DNA of 5,208 nt from Peptacetobacter sp900539645 (GTDB taxonomy: Bacteria > Bacillota > Clostridia > Peptostreptococcales > Peptostreptococcaceae): positions 1 through 5,208 of the forward strand of contig NZ_JBLOUI010000067.1 in NCBI RefSeq assembly GCF_047807365.1, given 5' to 3'. Below, piece by piece: positions 1 through 5,065 of this stretch; within the stretch, counting starts at the first letter, position 1; the number at the start of each line of letters is the position of its first letter. Position numbers and translations under genes: made by a program. Under the pieces are notes generated by a model, which worked only from the letters and a program-made list of their open reading frames with translations, was not told the DNA's origin and did not search any database.

Positions 1-2
1 TA

Positions 3-143
3 ATTAAGACAACTGGACTAAATAAAATAACAAAGGAAATTTTCACTAAAAGAGGATTAATAAGTTGCTTAGATTATTATATGAAATTGAACCGCGGAGT
101 GCCGAACGGCATGCTCCGTGGTGTGAGAGGGGCTACAAGTTAG
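3..143 (+). CDS. Group II intron reverse transcriptase/maturase, C-terminal fragment (partial)
   Basis: A frame open from the window edge reads 46 codons to a TAG at 141-143. Its first part, ending in a stretch like KRGLISCLDYYMKL, has the look of the extreme C-terminus of group II intron-encoded proteins, which help the intron RNA fold and copy it into DNA. The rest of the frame (about codon 30 onward, RGVPNGMLRGVRG) is simply translation through the domain V RNA and stops inside domain VI. So either the natural protein really runs into the catalytic RNA or the reading frame is open there by chance. No RT motifs are in view because the gene starts upstream of the window. The fragment is too short for a firm family call on its own; the adjacent RNA structure carries most of the weight. 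Confidence 0.55.
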   Translation: MKTTGLNKITKEIFTKRGLISCLDYYMKLNRGVPNGMLRGVRGATS

Positions 144-155
144 CCCCTACTTGAT
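89..155 (+). ncRNA. Group II intron domains V and VI
   Basis: Domain V: bases 91-99 pair with 114-122 (nine pairs including a G-U at 94/119), bases 112-113 bulge, and 100-103 pair with 108-111 under a GAAC loop (104-107). This is the two-helix, two-base-bulge shape of the catalytic hairpin; the triad is 93-95 (CGC). An alternative register pairs 100 with 113 and bulges 111-112. Domain VI: 128-135 pair perfectly with 141-148 under a CAAGT loop. Below them 127-150, 126-151 and 125-152 continue the helix, leaving A149 unpaired. An unpaired adenosine seven bases before the inferred splice site is where the lariat branch point is expected. The pairing was worked out by hand from the sequence. Confidence 0.85.
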
Positions 156-191
156 ATGTCATTAAAAAAATGAGTAGTAAATAAATGACAT
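156..191. repeat. 8-bp inverted repeat directly after the intron end
   Basis: ATGTCATT (156-163) is repeated in inverted form as AATGACAT (184-191), separated by 20 A-rich bases. The left arm starts at the first base of the inferred 3' exon. Read as plus-strand RNA it is a weak hairpin followed by TTTTAAT, so it could be a poor terminator. It could also be part of the insertion site, or chance in AT-rich DNA. Confidence 0.4.
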
Positions 192-225
192 TTTAATATA
201 ATTGATAACAAAAAATTATAAAAAC

Positions 226-263
226 AGAAAAAAATAAAAAAAGTACCGTTAAAAAACGGTACT
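226..263 (-). terminator. Rho-independent terminator of the small minus-strand gene
   Basis: A perfect 9-bp inverted repeat (242-250 with 255-263, core TACCGT/ACGGTA) closes a four-A loop. On the minus strand the stem is followed by a run of T broken by single bases (complement of about 226-241), the classic intrinsic terminator layout. On the plus strand no T run follows, so it works leftward only. It lies about 50 bases past the stop codon of the 313-501 gene and is the natural end of that transcript. Confidence 0.85.
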
Positions 264-289
264 GATTAAAAGCTATTTAGTTTTAATTT

Positions 290-307
290 AATACATTAAT
301 ATGTATT
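290..307. repeat. Small AT-rich hairpin between stop codon and terminator
   Basis: AATACAT (290-296) and ATGTATT (301-307) form a perfect 7-bp stem with a four-base loop, just past the stop codon of the minus-strand gene. It has one G-C pair and no following T run, so it is not a terminator. It could stabilise the 3' end of the mRNA or be chance. Confidence 0.3.
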
Positions 308-312
308 TGCGT

Positions 313-501
313 TTATCTATTTAAATCTGAATTTATTCCTACTATATACCTTTCATTTACTACATAAAGTTTGAATTTATGTACAATCACAATATCTTCG
401 AGATTTTCTAAAACGCTAACAACACGAACACACTTACCTCTTATCTCGGTAGGCAAATCTAACGAATTTTCTAAGTTAATATAATCGTCATACTGATACA
501 T
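313..501 (-). CDS. Small protein of unknown function (62 residues)
   Basis: I do not recognise this protein. It is predicted to be soluble: it has no signal peptide or membrane segment, and its acidic N-terminal third (YDDYINLENSLD) precedes an alternating hydrophobic middle and end (DIVIVHKFKLYVVNERYIVGI) that suggests a small beta-rich fold. It is likely a genuine gene rather than a chance frame, because an AGGGGA ribosome site lies 7 bases before the ATG, a TATAAT box lies upstream and a strong terminator follows about 50 bases after the stop. It is monocistronic and transcribed away from the deacetylase operon, sharing the 502-710 intergenic region. Its position between a group II intron and an envelope operon gives no clear hint of function. 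A regulatory or accessory role is possible but not supported by any motif I can see. Confidence 0.7.
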   Translation of the reverse strand: MYQYDDYINLENSLDLPTEIRGKCVRVVSVLENLEDIVIVHKFKLYVVNERYIVGINSDLNR

Positions 502-508
502 AAAATCA

Positions 509-514
509 TCCCCT
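509..514 (-). promoter_or_regulatory. Ribosome binding site of the 62-residue gene
   Basis: The minus strand reads AGGGGA here, seven bases before the ATG at 501-499. It is the main reason for accepting this start codon and for treating the short frame as a gene. Confidence 0.7.
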
Positions 515-533
515 ATATTTATAATGTAAGTTA

Positions 534-562
534 ATTATACTACAAAAAAAAGTTAATTTCTA
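534..562 (-). promoter_or_regulatory. Probable sigma-A type promoter for the minus-strand gene
   Basis: On the minus strand a perfect TATAAT box (complement of 534-539) lies 17 bases after TAGAAA (complement of 557-562), a 4-of-6 match to the -35 consensus. Transcription would start near position 527, leaving a leader of about 25 bases that contains the ribosome site. The string TTTTGTAGTATAAT covering the -10 box recurs on the opposite strand at 639-652. Confidence 0.5.
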
Positions 563-638
563 TAATTAAATTGCCAATTTTCAAATGAGAGAGTTACAAT
601 TTGGTGAAAAAAGTTTAGTTTAATACATATAAAGATGA

Positions 639-652
639 TTTTGTAGTATAAT
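639..652 (+). promoter_or_regulatory. Probable -10 region of the envelope operon promoter
   Basis: TATAAT at 647-652 is a perfect -10 box on the plus strand, 58 bases before the deacetylase start codon. The expected -35 position (624-629, TACATA) matches the consensus poorly, so the promoter may depend on an activator, or the true -35 may be degenerate. The preceding TTTTGTAG is identical to the bases before the divergent -10 box on the other strand. Confidence 0.45.
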
Positions 653-710
653 GTAATAAGTTGTGTGATTGAGTAATATTTGTTGGTAATTTTTTTTAGG
701 AGGATTAAAG

Positions 711-1595
711 ATGACAGACAATAAAGAAACAAAAAAATCGACTTCTCAGAGTAAAAAGAAGTCAGCTACAAAAGCTGCTAAAAGAAGAAAAAAGAAACAG
801 CAGCAGAGAATAATTATAATAGGTGCAGTAGTTTTAATAGTTGCAGTTTGTGCGGTACTATTCAATGTACTTGCTGGTAATAATGTGTATGACAAGTCAA
901 ATCCAAGAAGTGCGGATTTAACAACTACAACACTTACAGAAATGGTTGAAAATACTTCAAAAGAGGCTGAAAAAGGTCCAGAAAAAACATCAGGAAAAAC
1001 AGTATATATAACAATAGATGATGGACCATCAAAATATACTGATCAGATGTTAAAAATACTTGAAAAATATAACGCTAAAGCTACATTCTTCATGATAAAT
1101 GGAAATATGAAAGCTTACCCACAGCAGGTTAAAAACATAGCAAATAGTACAAGTACAGCTGGATTCCACAGTGTAACTCATGATGTAAAACAGTTATACA
1201 AAGCTCCAGATGCAGCTAAGAAAGAATTTGACCAGTGCTCTAAAACTTATACAGACATAACTGGAAAAACTTCAAAAGTAATAAGAGTACCATTTGGTAG
1301 TAAACCATATACTACACAGGCTTCATATGACAATATGGTGGCTGCTGGATATAAAATCTGGGACTGGAACGTTGATACAAACGACTGGAGAGGAAACGCA
1401 GCTCAGATAATGAATGTAGTAAAAACTTATGGAAATGGTCACAATGTAATAATATTAATGCATGAAAAACCACAGACACTAGAAACATTTGATGCTTTAG
1501 TAAAATACTATGCTGACAATGGATACGAATTTGCAGCAGTAGGACAGAACGAAAAACCTAAAAACTTCTGGTTACAGAATTTAAGTTTAAACTAA
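711..1595 (+). CDS. Membrane-anchored polysaccharide deacetylase (PgdA-like, NodB domain)
   Basis: This is a carbohydrate esterase family 4 (NodB-type) deacetylase; Gram-positive relatives of this layout usually remove acetyl groups from peptidoglycan N-acetylglucosamine, which protects against lysozyme. Layout: a very basic cytoplasmic tail (residues 1-33, rich in Lys and Arg), one membrane helix (about 34-54), a Ser/Thr/Glu-rich linker (about 60-95) and the catalytic domain (about 96-280). All expected motifs are present: TIDDGPS (101-107, catalytic Asp103 and metal-binding Asp104), HSVTH (153-157, metal-binding His153 and His157), RVPFG (192-196), DWNVD (218-222) and ILMHE (248-252, His251). 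The active site therefore looks complete and faces outward. The start is fixed by AGGAGG at 698-703, seven bases before the ATG. It is the first gene of an apparent three-gene operon. All 14 Gln codons are CAG. The substrate (peptidoglycan versus another glycan) is inferred from the family. Confidence 0.9.
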   Translation: MTDNKETKKSTSQSKKKSATKAAKRRKKKQQQRIIIIGAVVLIVAVCAVLFNVLAGNNVYDKSNPRSADLTTTTLTEMVENTSKEAEKGPEKTSGKTVYITIDDGPSKYTDQMLKILEKYNAKATFFMINGNMKAYPQQVKNIANSTSTAGFHSVTHDVKQLYKAPDAAKKEFDQCSKTYTDITGKTSKVIRVPFGSKPYTTQASYDNMVAAGYKIWDWNVDTNDWRGNAAQIMNVVKTYGNGHNVIILMHEKPQTLETFDALVKYYADNGYEFAAVGQNEKPKNFWLQNLSLN

Positions 1596-1607
1596 GGAGG
1601 AAGGAAA

Positions 1608-2555
1608 ATGTTTAAAAAGAAATTAGCAATAGCTTTAGGTATGGTAGCAGTTCTTTCTCTAACAGCTTGTTCAAAGGGAACTGTAGCCAAAGTAAACGAC
1701 ACAGAAATAACAGCAGATGATTTAAAAGTTGCAAAAGCGATAATAACATCTGTAAACGAATATAAAACAGGAAAAGACGCAGAAGATATGTCTAAAGAAG
1801 AAGAGGAAGAGTTAGAAAAAAATGCAGCTACATTCCTTGTAGATAGTGAAGTTGTATATCAGCAGGCAATAGCTGACGGAATAACTGTAAAATCTGAAGA
1901 TAACGACAGTAGAACATCAGAATTAAAAGAAGCTCTAAAAGAAAATCCAAAATTCAAAAAAGATTTAGAGGACAATGGAGTTACAGAAGAAGCATTAGAA
2001 AACTTTATAGCTAAAGACAATGTAATAAACGCATATAGAGATGCTTTTAACGAAAAACAGACTGTATCAGATGCAGAAATAAGCGCTTATTATGCTAAAC
2101 ATAGAGAAGAGTTCAAAAAAGATATGGTAGACGCATCACATATACTATTTGCAACAGTAGATAGAAACCAGAACGCAGTATCAGATGAGAAAAAAGAAGA
2201 AATCAAAAAAACTGCAGAAGAAGTTCAGAAAAGAGCAGCTTCAGGAGAAGATTTCGCAGCACTTGCTAAAAAATACTCTGACGACAAAAAAACTGGTGAA
2301 AAAGGTGGAGATTTAGGATACTTCACTAAAGATGCAAAAGATGCATTATTTACAAGAGAAGTGTTCAAGCTTAAAAAAGGCGATGTATCTAAATTAATAG
2401 CTACTAACAACGGCTATGAAATAGTAAAAATAAACGACATAAAATCTGAAATAGAAGAATTAGATAAATGTAAAGAAGAAATAAAGAAAAAAATATTAGA
2501 TGAAAAATATATAAAACATGTAGAACAGCTTGTAGAAAAGGCTGAAGTAAAATAA
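1608..2555 (+). CDS. Lipoprotein peptidyl-prolyl isomerase/foldase (PrsA-like, parvulin domain)
   Basis: This is an exported foldase that would sit on the outer face of the membrane as a lipoprotein and help secreted proteins fold, as PrsA does in Bacillus. The N-terminus has a lipoprotein signal (MFKKK, hydrophobic core, LTAC lipobox with Cys21 as the lipidated residue). A SurA/PrsA-type N-terminal helical region with an acidic stretch (61-70) follows, then the parvulin rotamase domain at about 172-277. Recognisable parvulin landmarks are ASHILF (176-181), FAALAKKYSDD (216-226), GGDLGYF (233-239) and GYEIVKI (269-275). The C-terminus is a charged helix. The length (315) is normal for PrsA. 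The start follows AAGGAGGA, which overlaps the previous stop codon, and only 12 bases separate the two genes, so they are almost certainly co-transcribed. All six Gln codons are CAG. I do not give the symbol prsA because several paralogues can share this architecture. Confidence 0.88.
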   Translation: MFKKKLAIALGMVAVLSLTACSKGTVAKVNDTEITADDLKVAKAIITSVNEYKTGKDAEDMSKEEEEELEKNAATFLVDSEVVYQQAIADGITVKSEDNDSRTSELKEALKENPKFKKDLEDNGVTEEALENFIAKDNVINAYRDAFNEKQTVSDAEISAYYAKHREEFKKDMVDASHILFATVDRNQNAVSDEKKEEIKKTAEEVQKRAASGEDFAALAKKYSDDKKTGEKGGDLGYFTKDAKDALFTREVFKLKKGDVSKLIATNNGYEIVKINDIKSEIEELDKCKEEIKKKILDEKYIKHVEQLVEKAEVK

Positions 2556-2572
2556 AGGGTTAGATAATTAAG

Positions 2573-2578
2573 AAGGTG
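2573..2578 (+). promoter_or_regulatory. Ribosome binding site that sets a TTG start
   Basis: AAGGTG lies seven bases before a TTG at 2586-2588. An in-frame stop at 2565-2567 and the absence of any ATG before codon 39, which lies inside the oxyanion motif, leave TTG as the only sensible start for the hydrolase. Confidence 0.65.
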
Positions 2579-2585
2579 TATTAAT

Positions 2586-3512
2586 TTGAAGTGTAGAGAA
2601 TTCAGATTCGAAGGAGCGGATGGGAAAGAAATATCTGCTATTAGATGGGAGAATGAAGACGAATACAAGATAAAAGGTATTGTTCAAATCTCTCATGGAA
2701 TGGCTGAAAATGCAAAAAGATACGAACGTTTTGCAGAAAAGCTTACAAAATCTGGATATATAGTATATGTAAATGATCATAGAGGACATGGGGAAAGTGA
2801 AAAATGTCTTGAGGATTTAGGATATCTTGCTGAAAATGACGGATTCGACATACTTGTCAAGGATATGAAGATTCTCACAGACATAATAAAAGCTGAAAAT
2901 CAAGGAGTCCCAGTATATCTTTTCGGACATAGTATGGGCTCATTTGCAGCACAGAAATATCTTATAGACTATGCTGATTCTGTAAATGCGATAATTCTTT
3001 CGGGGTCTTGCGGAGATTTTGGGTCTGTTTTAAAACTAGCAACACCTGTAATATCATGTGTAGAGCTAGTACACGGAGATAGACATAGAAGCAAATTCTT
3101 AGATAAATTGATTTTTGGTGGAAATAATAGACAATTTAAAAATCCTAGAACAGACTTTGATTGGCTTTCTAGAGATGAAAAAGAGGTAGATAAATATATA
3201 GCCGATGAAAAATGTGGCTTTATATGTACTACAGGATTTTATAGAGATTTTATAAATGGTCTAAAATATATTGAAGACAAAAGAAATTTATTAAAACTAA
3301 CTAATCACGTACCTGTTTTAATAATATCTGGAGAAAAAGATCCGGTTGGTAAAAATGGAAAAGGTGTAAAAAACTTGTACGACAGATATATAAAATATGG
3401 TTTAAAAGATGTTTCAATGAAGCTATATAAAGATGCTAGACATGAAATATTAAATGAAATTAATCGTGATGAGGTAATGCAAGACATTGTAGAATGGCTT
3501 GGAACGAAATAA
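2586..3512 (+). CDS. Alpha/beta hydrolase, monoacylglycerol lipase/lysophospholipase type (Hydrolase_4)
   Basis: This is a soluble serine hydrolase of the Hydrolase_4/serine aminopeptidase S33 group, whose members include monoacylglycerol lipases, lysophospholipases (PldB) and the Bacillus YtpA type. The fold landmarks appear in order: ISHGMAE with the oxyanion turn HGM (37-39), NDHRGHGES (63-71), the nucleophile elbow GHSMG (114-118, Ser116), the acid in GEKDPVG (249-255, Asp252) and the His in DARHE (283-287, His286). The triad Ser116-Asp252-His286 is complete. There is no signal peptide or membrane helix, so it should act in the cytoplasm or at the inner membrane face. The cap region (about 145-235) contains FDWLSRDEKEV, common in this group. 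It begins at a TTG with AAGGTG upstream, 30 bases after the foldase, and ends just before the operon terminator. The exact substrate cannot be told from sequence. Only one of its five Gln codons is CAG, unlike the two genes before it. Confidence 0.88.
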   Translation: MKCREFRFEGADGKEISAIRWENEDEYKIKGIVQISHGMAENAKRYERFAEKLTKSGYIVYVNDHRGHGESEKCLEDLGYLAENDGFDILVKDMKILTDIIKAENQGVPVYLFGHSMGSFAAQKYLIDYADSVNAIILSGSCGDFGSVLKLATPVISCVELVHGDRHRSKFLDKLIFGGNNRQFKNPRTDFDWLSRDEKEVDKYIADEKCGFICTTGFYRDFINGLKYIEDKRNLLKLTNHVPVLIISGEKDPVGKNGKGVKNLYDRYIKYGLKDVSMKLYKDARHEILNEINRDEVMQDIVEWLGTK

Positions 3513-3563
3513 ATAAAAAATTATCTCAAAAGTAATTAAAAAATAAAGAATATAAAAATAAAG

Positions 3564-3604
3564 TATTGCACTCGGCTAAAATAGTTTGGGTGCAATATTT
3601 TTTT
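3564..3604 (+). terminator. Rho-independent terminator of the envelope operon
   Basis: Bases 3564-3575 pair with 3586-3597, mainly as TATTGCAC/GTGCAATA plus C-G and wobble pairs. After one bulged T (3585), 3576-3578 pair with 3582-3584 around a three-A loop. Seven T bases follow (3598-3604) and an A-rich stretch precedes. The stem lies about 50 bases after the hydrolase stop and separates the operon from the next gene. Confidence 0.88.
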
Positions 3605-3611
3605 GCATAGA

Positions 3612-3641
3612 TTTACATCTCATAAAGTATTATAATATAGA
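3612..3641 (+). promoter_or_regulatory. Probable promoter of the RelA/SpoT-domain gene
   Basis: TTTACA (3612-3617) is a 5-of-6 match to -35 and is followed 18 bases later by TATAGA (3636-3641). A perfect TATAAT lies at 3631-3636, but at poor spacing from that -35; TTGCAT at 3603-3608 is too far away. Either box would give a leader of about 30-40 bases. The preceding terminator means this gene needs its own promoter, and this short gap is the only place for it. Confidence 0.5.
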
Positions 3642-3681
3642 TTATAAGTAATAATAATTTTAAACTCGAAAGGAATATAAA

Positions 3682-5049
3682 ATGGGATTAAAAGAATTTG
3701 AATTTATAGACAATGCCGTAAATATACTCGATGATATGACTCCTATGCTTTTAGACATAGCAGATGAGATAGAAACATACTTTGAAAAGATACTTCAAGA
3801 AAAAGAACAAGAATATATAAGTATGTCATCTAGAGTCAAATCAGAATCTAGTTTAAGAGAAAAGATAATTAGAAATAGATACCTAGTTAAATTTGATGCT
3901 GCATCAGAAATGATGGACTTTTTACCCGATTTAATAGGAATAAGAATAGAGTGCAGATTTATTGAAGAGGAAAACAAGGTTTACAGAGCTATTAGAAGAT
4001 ATTTTAATAAAACAGATGATAAAGTATACTACTACAATAAATCAAATAAAAATATACAGTTAAAACTTTCTGAAAAACAGCCGTGCAGACAGAAAAATGG
4101 ATTTGAAATTTATAAAATTGACGGAATATACAAAATACTTAACAGAAATATAAACTTTGAATTGCAGATAAAATCAATGGTAAATGTATTCTGGGGTGAA
4201 ATAGAACATAAGGTTATATACAAAAATAACACATATCTTCTACAGGATGGATTTATAAAGGATATGATGAAGACTATAAAGCAAAGCCTTACAATGATAG
4301 ATAAACAGCTTCTTAGCCTTTACAAAACATTCCACACACCTCATGTATTCAATCGGGATATAAGTAGGAGTGAAATAGAAAAACTATTTGCTAAGTTTGT
4401 ATATGATATATTCTCACAGAAAATGCTACAGAGCATAGGATTTATAGTTGACTTTAAAAAACCATGTGAAACTATAATCAGCTATTCTCTTGATAAGGTA
4501 GAATCTGAAGAAAAAATTCCGGAGTATATGCTTAGTGAATTTAGTATGTTTGGACAGATTGTAACTAAAGAAATAGATTTTAATTCTGAGATAGAATTTG
4601 AAAGAGAGCCAGTATTTAGAAGAGCATTTGGGGAAAGACTTGGAGCAATGTTTAGAAAAAGACTTAATACAGAATTCCCATGGAATTTATTCTTTAGAAT
4701 ACTATTTGAAATAGAGCCTTGTAGCAATACAGGAGATTTTGAAAACTTTATCTACTACATAAGAGATACTGTATTAGGTGGAGAGGCTAGAAATGAAATA
4801 AAAGATAAATTTGGAAGAGAAGAAGGAAACAAAATAATAGACGATATATACGATGTAATAGGTGATTTCTTTGAAGAGGTAACAGGAATAGAAATACTTT
4901 ACAAAGAAACATTGGATAAGATAGCAGCTACAACAGACGATGTAGTAATATACATATGTGAAAACTACGATAGCTGTGAAGAGTTTGAAAATGAAATAGG
5001 AGAATTTGAATCAGTATTCAGCGAAAAATTAAGAGATATCCTAGATTAG
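3682..5049 (+). CDS. Divergent RelA/SpoT-domain nucleotidyltransferase with long C-terminal extension
   Basis: The first half contains a RelA/SpoT synthetase-type domain (about residues 45-185), the fold that moves pyrophosphate from ATP to GTP/GDP in alarmone synthesis. Visible matches: SRVKSESSLREKI (50-62, the ATP-side R-x-K-x-x-x-S motif), DLIGIRI (83-89, Mg-binding Asp83), FELQIKS (159-165, catalytic Glu160) and EIEHKVIYK (173-181). The usual acceptor motif G-Y-x-S-x-H is replaced by GFEIYK (140-145), and the usual Arg in E-x-Q-x-R is Lys164. There is no HD hydrolase domain before it and no recognisable TGS/ACT domain after it. Residues about 225-455 are acidic, mostly helical in appearance and unrecognised. 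The length (455) is about twice that of small alarmone synthetases. AAAGGA at 3669-3674 supports the ATG. The gene stands alone between a terminator and a gene-poor stretch. Ordinary (p)ppGpp synthesis, another nucleotide product, a toxSAS-like tRNA pyrophosphokinase or a nucleotide sensor all remain possible. Confidence 0.75.
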   Translation: MGLKEFEFIDNAVNILDDMTPMLLDIADEIETYFEKILQEKEQEYISMSSRVKSESSLREKIIRNRYLVKFDAASEMMDFLPDLIGIRIECRFIEEENKVYRAIRRYFNKTDDKVYYYNKSNKNIQLKLSEKQPCRQKNGFEIYKIDGIYKILNRNINFELQIKSMVNVFWGEIEHKVIYKNNTYLLQDGFIKDMMKTIKQSLTMIDKQLLSLYKTFHTPHVFNRDISRSEIEKLFAKFVYDIFSQKMLQSIGFIVDFKKPCETIISYSLDKVESEEKIPEYMLSEFSMFGQIVTKEIDFNSEIEFEREPVFRRAFGERLGAMFRKRLNTEFPWNLFFRILFEIEPCSNTGDFENFIYYIRDTVLGGEARNEIKDKFGREEGNKIIDDIYDVIGDFFEEVTGIEILYKETLDKIAATTDDVVIYICENYDSCEEFENEIGEFESVFSEKLRDILD

Positions 5050-5056
5050 GATTATA

Positions 5057-5065
5057 TGTTATAAT
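5057..5065 (+). promoter_or_regulatory. Candidate extended -10 promoter after the RelA/SpoT-domain gene
   Basis: The string TGTTATAAT is a perfect extended -10 element (TG, one base, TATAAT) eight bases after the stop codon. No good -35 is visible, but extended -10 promoters can do without one. Transcription would start near 5072 and run out of the window. In AT-rich DNA such matches do arise by chance. Confidence 0.3.

Larger units (their letters stand above)
1..155 (+). mobile_element. Group II intron, 3' end only (5' part outside the window)
   Basis: The left edge of the window carries the tail of a group II intron, a self-splicing retroelement that moves with the help of its own reverse transcriptase/maturase. 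The support is structural: a domain V hairpin and a domain VI hairpin sit side by side and are followed by a terminal GAT (153-155), matching the usual AY intron end. A short open frame resembling a maturase C-terminus precedes and overlaps them. The domain V triad reads CGC (93-95) with a G-U wobble at its centre (94 with 119), which is typical of bacterial class IIC introns, although the class call is only tentative from this fragment. The 3' splice junction is inferred to lie between 155 and 156. The 5' end, the catalytic RT domain and the 5' exon are not visible, so it cannot be said whether the intron is intact. Confidence 0.8.

Noticed and set aside
242..263. Bidirectional terminator or riboswitch
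   Set aside because: The hairpin has a T run only when read on the minus strand, and there is no extended conserved structure beyond the single stem.
517..546. Alternative minus-strand promoter TTGTAG with TATAAA as -10
   Set aside because: It would start transcription within or just at the ribosome site. The TATAAT at 534-539 gives a sensible leader.
2225..2789. Minus-strand open frames of 61-84 codons within the foldase and the start of the hydrolase
   Set aside because: They lie antisense to well-supported genes and have no recognisable domains. Their Ser/Phe-rich composition is what the reverse complement of Lys/Glu-rich coding DNA gives.
3305..3487. Minus-strand 60-codon frame inside the hydrolase
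   Set aside because: It is antisense to a gene with a complete catalytic triad, has no recognisable domain and shows the composition expected of a shadow frame.
3513..3681. A possible small antitoxin gene just upstream of the RelA/SpoT-domain gene
   Set aside because: toxSAS enzymes often have a neighbouring antitoxin, but this gap is filled by a terminator and a promoter and contains no open frame of useful length. If an antitoxin exists it is fused or elsewhere.
3795..4727. Minus-strand frames of 60 and 81 codons inside the RelA/SpoT-domain gene
   Set aside because: They are antisense shadows of a long coding frame, with no domain I recognise.
3682..5049. Full-length bifunctional Rel (HD hydrolase plus synthetase)
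   Set aside because: There are only about 45 residues before the synthetase-like domain, with no HD motif, and no recognisable TGS or ACT domain follows.
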